Positions 48,875 to 57,414 of a DNA stretch of 64,000 nucleotides are shown here, one piece after another. How positions within the stretch are numbered: position 1 is the first letter of the stretch; each line of letters opens with the position of its first letter. A model generated the notes under the pieces. That model was not told where the DNA came from, did not search any database, and was given only the letters and a program-made list of their open reading frames with translations. Source of the DNA: Corallococcus macrosporus DSM 14697 (GTDB taxonomy: Bacteria; Myxococcota; Myxococcia; Myxococcales; Myxococcaceae); assembly GCF_002305895.1 (NCBI RefSeq), contig NZ_CP022203.1, positions 7,288,001 through 7,352,000 on the forward strand. The letters are read 5' to 3'. Position numbers and translations under genes: made by a program.

Positions 48875-49917
48875 GCGAGCTTCTCAACGATATCCTGTTC
48901 CTCCCGGAGGCCGCGTCCACGTTCGCGGAGCGCATCGACAAGCTGCATCACTTCGTCGTGGGTACGACGATGGTGATGTCCACGGCGGTCGGTCTGGCGG
49001 CCCTGTTCTTCTTCTTCCGTTACCGCCGCCGCCTGCCGGCGCAGGCGACGGAGTACGTGGTCCCCACGCTGAAGACGGAGTTCCTGTTCGTCTCCGTCCC
49101 CCTCGTGTTCTTCCTGGCCTGGTTCGGCATCGGGTTCCGGGACTTCACGTGGGTCACCACGCCGCCCAAGGACGCGATGGACGTCTACGTCATGGGCAAG
49201 CAGTGGATGTGGAAGTTCTCCTACCCGGAGGGCCCCAACGGGGTGAATGTGCTGCACGTGCCGGCCAACCGCCCGGTGCGTCTGCTCATCACCTCCCGTG
49301 ACGTGCTGCACTCCTTCTACGTGCCGGCCTTCCGCATCAAGATGGATGCGCTCCCGGGCCGCTACACGCAGATCTGGTTCGAGGCGACCAAGCCGGGCAC
49401 GTACCAGGTGCTGTGCACCGAGTACTGCGGCCTGTCGCACTCGAAGATGCTGGCCGAGGTCGTCGTGCTCCCGGAAGAGGAGTACGAGAACTGGATCAAG
49501 GAGCAGCGCCGCGGCCGCCTGCAGGACCGTCAGGACGCGCTGGCGGACAACTCCCTGGTGCCGCCGGTGGCGCGCATGGTGGAGCAGGGCCAGGTGCTCG
49601 CGGGCACGCAGGGCTGCCTCAAGTGCCACTCGGTGGACGGCTCGCAGCACATCGGCCCCACCTTCCTGGGCATGTATGACCGCGTGGAGCAGCTCGAGGA
49701 CGGCCAGAGCATCCGCGTGGACGAGGCCTATATCACCCAGTCGATGATGGACCCGGGCGCCCACCTGGTGGCGGGCTACCAGAACGTGATGCCGACCTAC
49801 CAGGGCAAGCTGCAGGGCCCGGAGACGGCCGCCATCGTCGAGTACATCAAGTCGCTTCGCACTCCGAACGTCCGTGAGGGCGCCTCCGAGGGACCCGCCT
49901 ATGACGCCATCCAGTAG
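48871..49917 (+). CDS. ctaC: Cytochrome c oxidase subunit II with fused cytochrome c domain (caa3 type)
   Basis: This 348-aa protein starts at ATG 48871. Two membrane helices (about 28-50 and 69-89) precede the cupredoxin domain with all CuA ligands: His148, and Cys182, Glu184, Cys186, His190, Met193 in CTEYCGLSHSKM. A C-terminal class I cytochrome c follows with CLKCH (249-253) and Met in NVMPTYQG. The fusion defines a caa3 oxidase, which can take electrons directly from ActE. The end overlaps ctaD by 17 nt. Confidence 0.96.
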   Translation: MSELLNDILFLPEAASTFAERIDKLHHFVVGTTMVMSTAVGLAALFFFFRYRRRLPAQATEYVVPTLKTEFLFVSVPLVFFLAWFGIGFRDFTWVTTPPKDAMDVYVMGKQWMWKFSYPEGPNGVNVLHVPANRPVRLLITSRDVLHSFYVPAFRIKMDALPGRYTQIWFEATKPGTYQVLCTEYCGLSHSKMLAEVVVLPEEEYENWIKEQRRGRLQDRQDALADNSLVPPVARMVEQGQVLAGTQGCLKCHSVDGSQHIGPTFLGMYDRVEQLEDGQSIRVDEAYITQSMMDPGAHLVAGYQNVMPTYQGKLQGPETAAIVEYIKSLRTPNVREGASEGPAYDAIQ

Positions 49918-51571
49918 CATCGCAGCCCCGGGCGCCACCCCCGCGCCCGAGGAGCATCACGACCACCACCCGAGCTACCTGGTCGACGGCACCACCATCA
50001 AGTCGTGGGTGCTGACGGTCGACCACAAGCGCATCGGGCTCATGTTCCTGTTCTGGGTCCTGCTGTTCTTCCTGGTGGGCGGCATCTTCGCGCTGCTCAT
50101 CCGGGTGGAGCTGCTGACCCCGGGCCCGACCATCATGGACGCGATGACGTACAACCGTACGTTCACGCTCCATGGCCTGGTCATGATCTTCCTGTTCATG
50201 ATTCCGGCCATCCCGGCCGTCTTCGGCAACTTCCTGCTGCCGCTGATGCTGGGCGCCAAGGACGTGGCCTTCCCGCGGCTGAACCTGCTGTCGCTCTACA
50301 TCTACCTGGGCGGCGCCTTCCTCGCGCTGTGGGGCATGCTCAACGGCGGCCTGGACACGGGCTGGACGTTCTACACCCCGTACAGCGCGCACACGACGAC
50401 CACGGTGGCGCCGGTGCTGTTCGGCGCGTTCATCATCGGGTTCAGCTCCATCGTCACGGGCATCAACTTCATCGTGACGGTGCACACCATGCGCGCGCCG
50501 GGCATCACCTGGTTCAAGATGCCGCTGTTCGTGTGGGCCATCTACGCCACGAGCTGCATCCAGGTGCTGGCCACGCCCGTCATCGGTCTGCTGCTGTGCC
50601 TGGTGACGGTGGAGAACCTGTTCGGGTTCGGCATGTTCGACCCGGCCCGCGGCGGTGACCCGGTGCTCTTCCAGCACCTGTTCTGGTTCTACAGCCACCC
50701 GGCCGTGTACATCATGGTGCTCCCCGCCTTCGGCGTGATGAGCGAGGTCGTCGCGGCCTACAGCCGGAAGAACATCTTCGGCTACCGCGCGGTGGCGTAC
50801 TCCAGCCTGGGCATCGCCTTCGTCGGCTTCTTCGCCTGGGGCCACCACATGTTCGTGTCCGGCCAGTCCACCTTCACGGGCGGTCTGTTCGGCGTGCTGA
50901 CCATGCTGGTGGGTGTGTTCACCGCCATCAAGGTCTTCAACTGGGTGGGCACCGTCTACAAGGGCGCGGTCGACTTCAAGACGCCCTTCGCCTACTTCTG
51001 CGGCTTCCTGTTCTTCACCGTGTTCGGTGGCATGACGGGCATCGCGCTGGGCACGGTGTCGCTGGACGTCCCCTGGCACGACACCTACTTCGTGGTGGCG
51101 CACTTCCACTTCATCATGGTGGGCGCGACCATCATGGCCTTCCTGGCCGCCCTCCACTACTGGTTCCCGAAGATGTTCGGGCGCACGTACCACGAGGGTT
51201 GGGGCCTGGTGTCCGCGGCGCTCATCATCCTGGGCTTCAACGCCACGTTCATCCCCCAGTTCCTGCTGGGCAACAACGGCATGCCGCGCCGCTACTACGA
51301 GTACCCGGAGCGCTTCCAGGCGCTGAACGTGGCCTCCACGGCGGGCGCGTCCCTGCTGGCCTTCGGCTTCATCATCATCGCCATGTACCTGACCTACGCG
51401 CTGGTCTACGGCAAGGCGTCCGGCAAGAACCCGTGGCGCAGCAAGGGCTACGAGTGGCTGTCCGAGTCGCCGCCGCCGACCCACAACTTCGTGGGGCCGC
51501 AGCCGGTGTTCCCGGAGGAGCCCCACTTCTACGTGGACCCGAAGAAGGCCGAGGTGCCCGATGCAGTCTAG
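49901..51571 (+). CDS. ctaD: Cytochrome c oxidase subunit I (type A2 heme-copper oxidase)
   Basis: This 556-aa catalytic subunit starts at ATG 49901, inside the ctaC end. Low-spin heme ligands are in TLHGLVMIFLFMIP and HFHFIMVG. CuB ligands are in SHPAVYIMVLP (with the cross-link Tyr) and the WGHHMF pair. In helix VI the sequence reads YSHPAVY rather than GHPEVY: the D-channel glutamate of type A1 oxidases is absent and replaced by the Tyr-Ser motif that defines type A2, as in Rhodothermus caa3. It reduces O2 and pumps protons in the inner membrane. Confidence 0.97.
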   Translation: MTPSSSIAAPGATPAPEEHHDHHPSYLVDGTTIKSWVLTVDHKRIGLMFLFWVLLFFLVGGIFALLIRVELLTPGPTIMDAMTYNRTFTLHGLVMIFLFMIPAIPAVFGNFLLPLMLGAKDVAFPRLNLLSLYIYLGGAFLALWGMLNGGLDTGWTFYTPYSAHTTTTVAPVLFGAFIIGFSSIVTGINFIVTVHTMRAPGITWFKMPLFVWAIYATSCIQVLATPVIGLLLCLVTVENLFGFGMFDPARGGDPVLFQHLFWFYSHPAVYIMVLPAFGVMSEVVAAYSRKNIFGYRAVAYSSLGIAFVGFFAWGHHMFVSGQSTFTGGLFGVLTMLVGVFTAIKVFNWVGTVYKGAVDFKTPFAYFCGFLFFTVFGGMTGIALGTVSLDVPWHDTYFVVAHFHFIMVGATIMAFLAALHYWFPKMFGRTYHEGWGLVSAALIILGFNATFIPQFLLGNNGMPRRYYEYPERFQALNVASTAGASLLAFGFIIIAMYLTYALVYGKASGKNPWRSKGYEWLSESPPPTHNFVGPQPVFPEEPHFYVDPKKAEVPDAV

Positions 51572-52226
51572 TTCTCACGCCGCCGGGGGCGTCCTGCCCG
51601 TCCCCCGGCTCGCCGGCCACTTCGCCTCGCTGGAGGTGCAGAACCACGCCGCGCGCCTGGGCATGTGGCTGTTCCTGGCGACGGAAATCCTGCTCTTCGC
51701 CGGCCTCTTCATCTGCTACGGCGTCTACCGCTTCCTCTTCCCGGAGGCGTGGGCCGCCGCCAGCCGCAGCCTGGACCTGACGCTGGGCACCATCAACACG
51801 GTGGTGCTCATCACCTCCTCGCTCACCGCCGCGCTCGCGGTGCACTACGCGAAGGAGGGGAAGAACAAGATGGTCGCGGTGCAGATTGCCCTCACCCTGG
51901 TGATGGCCGTCGGCTTCCTCGTCATCAAGTACTTCGAGTACGACCACAAGTTCCAGATTGGCACGCTGCCGGGCCGCTTCTACTCGTACGAGGGCATCCA
52001 GCTTCCGGGCGTGCCCATGTACTTCACGGTCTACTTCTGCTCGACGGCCCTGCACGGTCTTCACGTCGTCATCGGCATGGTGGTGCTGGCCTTCTCCATG
52101 GTCCGCGCGCTGAAGAAGGCTGACTTCGGGCCGAACAACTACACGATGGTCGAGCTGGGCAGCATGTACTGGCACCTCGTCGACCTGGTGTGGATCTTCC
52201 TCTTCCCGATGCTGTACCTCGTTTGA
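51561..52226 (+). CDS. ctaE: Cytochrome c oxidase subunit III
   Basis: This 221-aa protein starts at ATG 51561, overlapping ctaD by 11 nt. It is the short five-helix form of subunit III, lacking the first two helices of the mitochondrial-type protein. Landmarks are LGMWLFLATEILLFAGLF and the closing STALHGLHVVIGMVVL and YWHLVDLVWIFLFPMLYL. It stabilises subunit I during turnover. It has no cofactors. Confidence 0.95.
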   Translation: MQSSSHAAGGVLPVPRLAGHFASLEVQNHAARLGMWLFLATEILLFAGLFICYGVYRFLFPEAWAAASRSLDLTLGTINTVVLITSSLTAALAVHYAKEGKNKMVAVQIALTLVMAVGFLVIKYFEYDHKFQIGTLPGRFYSYEGIQLPGVPMYFTVYFCSTALHGLHVVIGMVVLAFSMVRALKKADFGPNNYTMVELGSMYWHLVDLVWIFLFPMLYLV

Positions 52227-52240
52227 AGGGTTCCTCCACC

Positions 52241-52696
52241 ATGGGCATTGCCAACGAATCCCGGCAAGAAGAACAGAACATGCGCGAGGAGCACCACGGA
52301 GCGGGCCGTTACTGGCTCATCTGGGGCCTGCTGCTGGTGCTGACGGTGGTGACGGTCGTCACCGGCCGCATCCACATCCCCACCTGGGGCCTGGTGCTGG
52401 CGCTCGTCATCGCGTCCACCAAGGGCACGCTGGTGCTGCTGTACTTCATGCACCTGGCTGACCACCGCGGCGCCAACCGCCTGGTGTTCGCCGTGTCCAT
52501 CATCTTCGTGGTGTTGATGCTCGCCATTCCGCTGGTGGACCTGGGCACCCGCTACCGCGGCGCCACTCCGCCGGGCTCGACGTACAGCGACCTGCAGGCG
52601 CTGGACATCGGCGCGGACGCGCAGGAAGGCCGCTACGGTGGCGGCATCCGCAAGGAAGGCAAGACGGGCGAGGAGTCCGGCGCCACCAAGCAGTAG
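52241..52696 (+). CDS. ctaF: Cytochrome c oxidase subunit IV family protein
   Basis: This 151-aa protein starts at ATG 52241. Three membrane helices (about 23-40, 47-70, 78-100) match the bacterial prokaryotic subunit IV (COX4_pro) family: GRYWLIWGLLLVLTVVTVV, then KGTLVLLYFMHLADHRGANRL. A polar C-terminal tail of about 45 residues is rich in Gly and Lys. It is the last gene of the act-cta run and is followed by two strong hairpins. Confidence 0.92.
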   Translation: MGIANESRQEEQNMREEHHGAGRYWLIWGLLLVLTVVTVVTGRIHIPTWGLVLALVIASTKGTLVLLYFMHLADHRGANRLVFAVSIIFVVLMLAIPLVDLGTRYRGATPPGSTYSDLQALDIGADAQEGRYGGGIRKEGKTGEESGATKQ

Positions 52697-52705
52697 GACA
52701 GGCTT

Positions 52706-52770
52706 GGGGCGGCCTCCGCCCCACTCTTCAAGCACGCGGCGCCAGGGACTTCCCCGGCGCCGCGTTGCTT
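52706..52770. terminator. Double hairpin ending the act-cta operon
   Basis: The first stem is GGGGCGG/CCGCCCC (52706-52712/52716-52722, loop CCT). The second is ACGCGGCGCC/GGCGCCGCGT (52734-52743/52756-52765), extendable by AAGC/GCTT across a bulge to 52730/52770 and followed by TTGC. It lies between convergent genes, so it can serve both strands. Confidence 0.65.
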
Positions 52771-52777
52771 TTGCGGG

Positions 52778-53803
52778 CTACAGCATCACTTCGAAGTTCA
52801 GCGCCAGCGCGGTGTCCGTGGGCACCTTGCCCGGGGGCGGCGCGCTGTCGTGCTTGATGAGGAAGCTGGCGCCCAGGGAGAGCTGCTTGGTGAGGCCCAC
52901 GGAGAGCTGCGTCTGGCTGTTGAACAGCATGCGCGAGTCACCGATGACGCTCACCAGCACCTCCACGTCCTCCTTGAAGAGGACGTTCTGCGCCAGCCCG
53001 TAGCGGAACACCGCGCCGAAGCGGGGGCCGCCCAGGTCCACGTCGGGCAAATCCATCCGCGTGGGGTAGAACTGGAAGCGCGTTTCGTTGGCGTAGCGGA
53101 AGGCGGCGTCGGTGCGGAGGTAGGACTCGCGGCCCTTCTCCTTCTTCTCGTCCCACCACAGCACGCCCATCCCGCCCTCACCATAGGTGCGCGACTCCAC
53201 GCTCTTCACGTGGTCCGCCTCCGCGCCAGCCAGCAGGTAGCCGCTGATGACCTCCGTGAAGCGGCGGTCACCGCGCAGCTCGACGCCGGCGTTGAGCGCC
53301 ACCACCTGGGACTCGGCCGCCTGGCCCTCCACCTCGGGCGGGCGGCTGCGGCCGTAGGAGCCGAAGGACTTGATGGCGTAGATCCAATGGTCCGTCGTCC
53401 GCTGCGCGCTGGCCAGACCGCTCACCGTCAAGGTGGAGGCGTTACCCGTCAGCGAGATGAGGCCCAGGCCGACGGTGACGTCCCACTCCCCCTTCTTCTT
53501 GTCGGTGGCGGGCGCGTCGGCCGACGCCGGCGCGGCGGGCGCCGTGGCGGCGGCGACGCGCTCGGCGGCCTCGGCGGCGCGGGCGCTGGCCTCGGCGGCG
53601 CGCTCGGCGGCGATGGCGGCGCGCTCGGCCGCGGCGGCGGCGCGCTCCTCGGCGGTGAGGGACGCGGCGGACGCGGCGGGCGCGGCGGGCGCGGCGGGCG
53701 CGGCCTCCGCGGCGGGCGCGGCGGGAGCCGGCGGCGTGGCGGGAGCGGGCGCAGGCGACTGGGCCTGCAGGGACGTGGCAATCAGAAAGGCGGCGGAAAG
53801 CAT
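52778..53803 (-). CDS. DUF481-family outer-membrane protein with Ala/Pro-rich leader
   Basis: This 341-aa protein starts at ATG 53803, with GGAG 6 nt upstream. A signal peptide of about 15 residues is followed by an Ala/Pro stretch and an Ala/Glu/Arg helix (AAAAERAAIAAERAAEASAR) up to residue about 100. This is a low-complexity segment that could form a periplasmic coiled coil. The remaining 235 residues are the DUF481/YdiY salt-induced outer-membrane barrel: GEWDVTVGLGLISLTGNASTLT at the start, and alternating strands with ERFTEVISGYLLAGAEADHVKS-like turns. The function of the family is not established. The gene is convergent with ctaF. Confidence 0.8.
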   Translation of the reverse strand: MLSAAFLIATSLQAQSPAPAPATPPAPAAPAAEAAPAAPAAPAASAASLTAEERAAAAAERAAIAAERAAEASARAAEAAERVAAATAPAAPASADAPATDKKKGEWDVTVGLGLISLTGNASTLTVSGLASAQRTTDHWIYAIKSFGSYGRSRPPEVEGQAAESQVVALNAGVELRGDRRFTEVISGYLLAGAEADHVKSVESRTYGEGGMGVLWWDEKKEKGRESYLRTDAAFRYANETRFQFYPTRMDLPDVDLGGPRFGAVFRYGLAQNVLFKEDVEVLVSVIGDSRMLFNSQTQLSVGLTKQLSLGASFLIKHDSAPPPGKVPTDTALALNFEVML

Positions 53804-54049
53804 CGGGTCTCCAGGGCAACGACGCCGGCGAGCTGCATGAGTCCGGGTGCGGAAGTCCTGTGATTCCCCCCGATGCCGACGCAGCCCCTTCCTGCTCCAA
53901 AGGCCCGCCGCGCATCAATGCCTTAATGGTCGAAATTGGATGAACGGCGCGACCCGCGCCGGGTGGGTCCGTTCTCACCACCACGCAGGCGCCTCTTGAA
54001 AGAAGAGACGCAAAGAATTTCAGTCCGCGGAGCGCCGTCGAGGAGGCCC

Positions 54050-54739
54050 ATGTCCCCGCGTCCCACTCCACTCCTGCTGGCCCTGGCCCTGGCCCTGGCC
54101 CTGGCCCTGCTCCTGCCCACCGCGGCCTCCGCCCAGCGCTTCACCGTGCCGGTGGACGTGGGCGTGGGGCCCGCGGCCTTCGCCTTCTTCGGCCCCGTGT
54201 TCGAGGACCAGCCCCTCCACACCGGGTTGAAGCTCTCCGTGGAGGCGGTGCTGGACAAGGACTGGCTGAAGAAGAACCAGCGCCGCGTGCCCGCGAAGTA
54301 CCGCAAGTACGCCCAGCGCCTGGACGAGGTCCGAATCTCCCCCTCCCTCCTCATCCCGGACGCGCTCATCCTCTCCCCCAAGCTGCGCGACACCGGCATG
54401 TACGGCGCCACCTGGAAGCCGCTGTCCCTGGGGCTGCCGCTCACGTCCAGCCCGGCGCGCCTGAGCCTGGGGGCCGGGCTGCTGCTGACGTATGCCTACC
54501 TGCACTCGGACACGCTGCCCGACACGCACTTCGTGCGGCCTGGCGCGGAGGTGGGCGTGGACCTGGAGCTCCAGCTTTCCAAGCGCTTCCTGGTGAGCCT
54601 GGGCTGGGAGTCCGCCTTCTACGTCCCACAGGAGCTGGGGGGCCTGGGCCTGCCGGGGCGCCTGCGCGATGGCATCTTCCACGTGGGCCAGGCCTACCTC
54701 CAGCTCCACCTCCGCTTCCCCTACACCGCGCGCTTGTGA
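54050..54739 (+). CDS. Exported protein, probably outer-membrane barrel
   Basis: This 229-aa protein starts at ATG 54050 behind AGGAGG. The signal peptide (about 1-27, ending ASAQ) has an unusually regular core, Leu-Ala repeated five times, encoded by CTGGCC hexamers. The mature protein has Gly-rich amphipathic strands (PVDVGVGPAAFAFFGPVF, LSLGAGLLLTYAYLHSD, VDLELQLSKRFLVSLGWESAFYVP) and ends near an aromatic/Leu segment. These features suit a small outer-membrane barrel. No family is recognised. Confidence 0.65.
   Translation: MSPRPTPLLLALALALALALLLPTAASAQRFTVPVDVGVGPAAFAFFGPVFEDQPLHTGLKLSVEAVLDKDWLKKNQRRVPAKYRKYAQRLDEVRISPSLLIPDALILSPKLRDTGMYGATWKPLSLGLPLTSSPARLSLGAGLLLTYAYLHSDTLPDTHFVRPGAEVGVDLELQLSKRFLVSLGWESAFYVPQELGGLGLPGRLRDGIFHVGQAYLQLHLRFPYTARL
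54077..54106 (+). repeat. (CTGGCC)5 microsatellite in a signal peptide
   Basis: Five perfect copies of CTGGCC encode (Leu-Ala)5 in the hydrophobic core of the signal peptide of the protein at 54050-54739. Each gain or loss by slippage changes the core by two residues without breaking the frame. Confidence 0.9.
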
Positions 54740-54815
54740 AGCGGCAGGCAGGACCCGCCGATGGACACCGCGGGGCTGCTGCGAAGTGGAGCTGGCGCGG
54801 TTACCCTGCGCCGCC

Positions 54816-55772
54816 ATGCATCTGGTCGTCGCCGACGAAGCACAGAAGACGGAGAGAGACCGTCACACCTACGCCGCGTGGGGCTCGCCGCTCACCGTCG
54901 AGCAGTTCCTCCAGCGGGAGCAGCGCCTGCGCGCCCACCCCTGGAGCCGGGACACCCTGCGAACCTGGCTGCTGTGTGACGGCTCGGGCCGGGTGCTCAC
55001 CTCGTGCGAGACGTTCCGGACGCCCAGCTACCTGCGCGGCCCCGACGGCCAGTACACGCGGGGCGACAGCTTCGTCATCGCCAGCGTCTTCACCGAGCCG
55101 GCCCTGCGCGGGCACGGCCATGCCACGCGGCTGATGGACCTGGTGGCCACCGAGCTGGAGCGCACGCAGCCGGGTGCCCAGGCCGCCGTGCTCTATTCCG
55201 ACGTGGGCGCCCGCATCTACCGGCGCTCCGGCTACCAGGAAGCCCCGGCCTGGGACTGGCACCTGCCGGTAGGCCAGGGCGACGCCGGGCTACAAGTGGA
55301 CTCGCTGCTCGAGGACGCGGATGTGCCCGCCGCGCTCGCCCGGATGCGGCGGCCCGACGTGCCCTTCTACCTGTGGCCGGAGGCCGCGCAGGTGGACTGG
55401 CATCTGGAGCGAGAGCGCATCTACGCGGAGCTGCTGCGCCGGCCCCGGCCCAAGGCCTGCGGCGCCGTGGTGAACGCGTCCACGGCGCTGTGGGCGATGA
55501 TGGCCCGCTACGGCGAGCTGGTGGTGCTGATGCTGGATGCACGCTCGGAGGAGGACGCCGCCGCGTTGCTGGAGGCCGCTGGGGCCCAGGCCCACAAGGC
55601 GGGCCTGGCCAGGGTGGTGCTGTGGGAGGAGGCGGGCACCATGCCGTGGGTGGCGCGGCTCCCCGAGGCCCGCCGAGAGGCCCGCGAGGGCTCGCTGCCC
55701 ATGGTGCGCCCCCTGCGCGAGGGGCTGCCCGCCGCCGCGGACATCCCCTTCGCTCGCGCGCTGTGGGCGTGA
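54816..55772 (+). CDS. GNAT acetyltransferase with LYC1-like C-terminal domain
   Basis: This 318-aa protein starts at ATG 54816. The N-terminal GNAT fold shows strand FVIASVFTEPALRGHGHATRLMD, where RGHGHA is the acetyl-CoA pyrophosphate loop, and VLYSDVGARIYRRSGY as motif B. The C-terminal 150 residues (DVPFYLWPEAAQVDWHLERERIYAELL...) resemble the C-terminal domain of fungal lysine acetyltransferase LYC1 and related bacterial proteins. The substrate is unknown. The next small gene follows after 20 nt and is probably co-transcribed. Confidence 0.82.
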   Translation: MHLVVADEAQKTERDRHTYAAWGSPLTVEQFLQREQRLRAHPWSRDTLRTWLLCDGSGRVLTSCETFRTPSYLRGPDGQYTRGDSFVIASVFTEPALRGHGHATRLMDLVATELERTQPGAQAAVLYSDVGARIYRRSGYQEAPAWDWHLPVGQGDAGLQVDSLLEDADVPAALARMRRPDVPFYLWPEAAQVDWHLERERIYAELLRRPRPKACGAVVNASTALWAMMARYGELVVLMLDARSEEDAAALLEAAGAQAHKAGLARVVLWEEAGTMPWVARLPEARREAREGSLPMVRPLREGLPAAADIPFARALWA

Positions 55773-55792
55773 GCGTCCAGGAGGATTCCCGC

Positions 55793-56011
55793 ATGGCCCG
55801 CAGAACGCGCATCATCGAGGGCACCTGGAACCGCACCTCGTGCGACACGGAGGAGACCTACACGGTGCGGCTGCGCTACGAGGACGACGGCGCCCACGAG
55901 CACGTGCTGGCGCCGAAGGACGAGCGCGCGTTCCTCGGCTGGAAGAAGGGCCAGGGCGCGCGCCTCACCGTGACGAACCTGGGCACGGTGGAGAAGGTCG
56001 TGCCGCGGTGA
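55793..56011 (+). CDS. Small conserved-looking protein of unknown function
   Basis: This 72-aa protein starts at ATG 55793 behind CAGGAGG. It is basic and beta-rich (MARRTRIIEGTWNRTSCDTE, RLRYEDDGAHEHVLAPKDERAFLGWKKGQGARLTV), without a signal or membrane segment, and could be a small SH3/OB-like barrel. It sits 20 nt after the GNAT gene and overlaps the following gene by 4 nt (GTGA). That context, with an excellent ribosome site, supports a real gene despite its size. Confidence 0.65.
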   Translation: MARRTRIIEGTWNRTSCDTEETYTVRLRYEDDGAHEHVLAPKDERAFLGWKKGQGARLTVTNLGTVEKVVPR

Positions 56012-56361
56012 GCGACACGCCCGTGCAAGCAAGGCCCGTGGAGTGCACGCAATGCGGCGCCTGCTGCGTGGCGCCCGACATCGCCGCGCTGGACAAGCCG
56101 CTGGGCCTGCGCTGCCCGAACCTCCTGGAGAACAACCTCTGCGCCGTGTACGAGCAGCGGCCCGCCATCTGCCGCGAGTACCAGGCGGACGAGGTCTGCA
56201 CCCTCATCGAGGCGCCCACGCTGGAGGAGCGCGTGGAGAAGTACCTGGGCCTCTTCGGGCTCCAGGAGGAGGCCCGGGCGCTGAGGGAGCAGGGCTGCGC
56301 GTCCATGCGCATGGCCCGCCGCCTGGCCGCCCTGCCGCGTCCCGACGGCGCCAAGGACTAG
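56008..56361 (+). CDS. YkgJ-family cysteine cluster protein
   Basis: This 117-aa protein starts at GTG 56008, coupled to the previous stop. The family pattern is intact: CTQCGACCVAPD, then LRCPNL, NNLCAVYEQRPAICREY and a late Cys in EVCTLIE. The Cys-rich fold is thought to bind zinc or an Fe-S cluster; a role is not established. A further Cys in EQGCASMRMAR may be structural. It ends the GNAT / small protein / YkgJ run. Confidence 0.85.
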   Translation: MSDTPVQARPVECTQCGACCVAPDIAALDKPLGLRCPNLLENNLCAVYEQRPAICREYQADEVCTLIEAPTLEERVEKYLGLFGLQEEARALREQGCASMRMARRLAALPRPDGAKD

Positions 56362-56416
56362 GCACCGCGCGGCAAGAGCGCTTGTCGTCCCCCCGCACGG
56401 GCGTTATCCCCGGGCC

Positions 56417-57403
56417 GTGCGATTCCAGCCCACCCAGCCCTTCGTGCCCGCGCCCGGTCTGGCGAACGAGCATGCGCAGACCATCTATGCCTCGCTCGTG
56501 CGCCCCACCCGCACGCCCCCGCTGCGGCGCGAGCGCCTGGAGCTGCCGGACGGGGACTTCGTCGACCTGGACACCTTCGACGGCGAGCCCGGCGCGCCGC
56601 ACGTCGTGGCGCTGCATGGCCTGGAGGGCTCGTCCCGCGCCGGCTACGTCACCGCCATCCTCCGGGGCGCGAAGACGCGCGGCTGGGGCGCCACCGCGCT
56701 CAACTTCCGCTCGTGCAGCGGCGAGCCCAACCGGCTGGCGCGCTCGTACCACTCAGGCGACATCGACGACGCGCTCCGGGTGCTGAACGAGACGCGCGCC
56801 CGCGTCAGCGGCCCGCTCTTCGCGGTGGGCTTCTCGCTGGGCGCCAACGTGCTGTGCCGCCTGCTGGAGACGCTGGGAGACGACGCCCCCGTGACGGCCG
56901 CCGCGTCCGTGAGCGCGCCGTATGACTTGAGCGCCTGCTGCCGCAAGCTCGACGCGGGGGGGCCCTTCCACCGGCTGTACCGCGAGCGCTTCCTCCGGAC
57001 GCTGAAGCAGAAGGCGCGCGCCAAGCTGCGCCACTTCCCCGGGGCCTTCGACGGCCGCGCCATGGAGGCGGCGCGCACCATCCGCGCCTTCGACGATGCC
57101 GTGACGTCCCAGTTGCACGGCTTCCGCGACGCCGCCCACTACTACGCGGAGTCCTCCGCCGGGCCCCGGCTGCACGCCATCCGCCGGCCCACGCTGCTCG
57201 TGAGCGCCGCGGACGACCCGATGCTGGAGACGCCCGTCATCCCGCCGGCCGCCGCGGACAATCCCCACCTGAGCGTCATGCTGACGGAGCGCGGCGGACA
57301 CGTGGGCTTCGTCGGAGGCCAGGTGCACCAGCCCTGGTTCTGGGCCGAGGCGCAGGTGCTGGCCTTCTTCGACGCGGTGCTGTCCCCGCCGCGCGCGGCC
57401 TGA
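56417..57403 (+). CDS. YheT-type alpha/beta hydrolase
   Basis: This 328-aa protein starts at GTG 56417; no clear Shine-Dalgarno is seen. It begins with the YheT signature NEHAQTIYASLVRP, followed by VALHGLEGSSRAGYV (oxyanion), FRSCSGEPNRLARSYHSGDIDD, the nucleophile elbow GFSLGANVL with Ser, LVSAADDPM (Asp) and RGGHVGF (His). The catalytic triad is complete. Relatives act on short acyl esters or lipids, and the physiological substrate is unknown. It may belong with the upstream YkgJ gene (55-nt gap). Confidence 0.88.
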   Translation: MRFQPTQPFVPAPGLANEHAQTIYASLVRPTRTPPLRRERLELPDGDFVDLDTFDGEPGAPHVVALHGLEGSSRAGYVTAILRGAKTRGWGATALNFRSCSGEPNRLARSYHSGDIDDALRVLNETRARVSGPLFAVGFSLGANVLCRLLETLGDDAPVTAAASVSAPYDLSACCRKLDAGGPFHRLYRERFLRTLKQKARAKLRHFPGAFDGRAMEAARTIRAFDDAVTSQLHGFRDAAHYYAESSAGPRLHAIRRPTLLVSAADDPMLETPVIPPAAADNPHLSVMLTERGGHVGFVGGQVHQPWFWAEAQVLAFFDAVLSPPRAA

Positions 57404-57414
57404 GCCAGCGGCCT

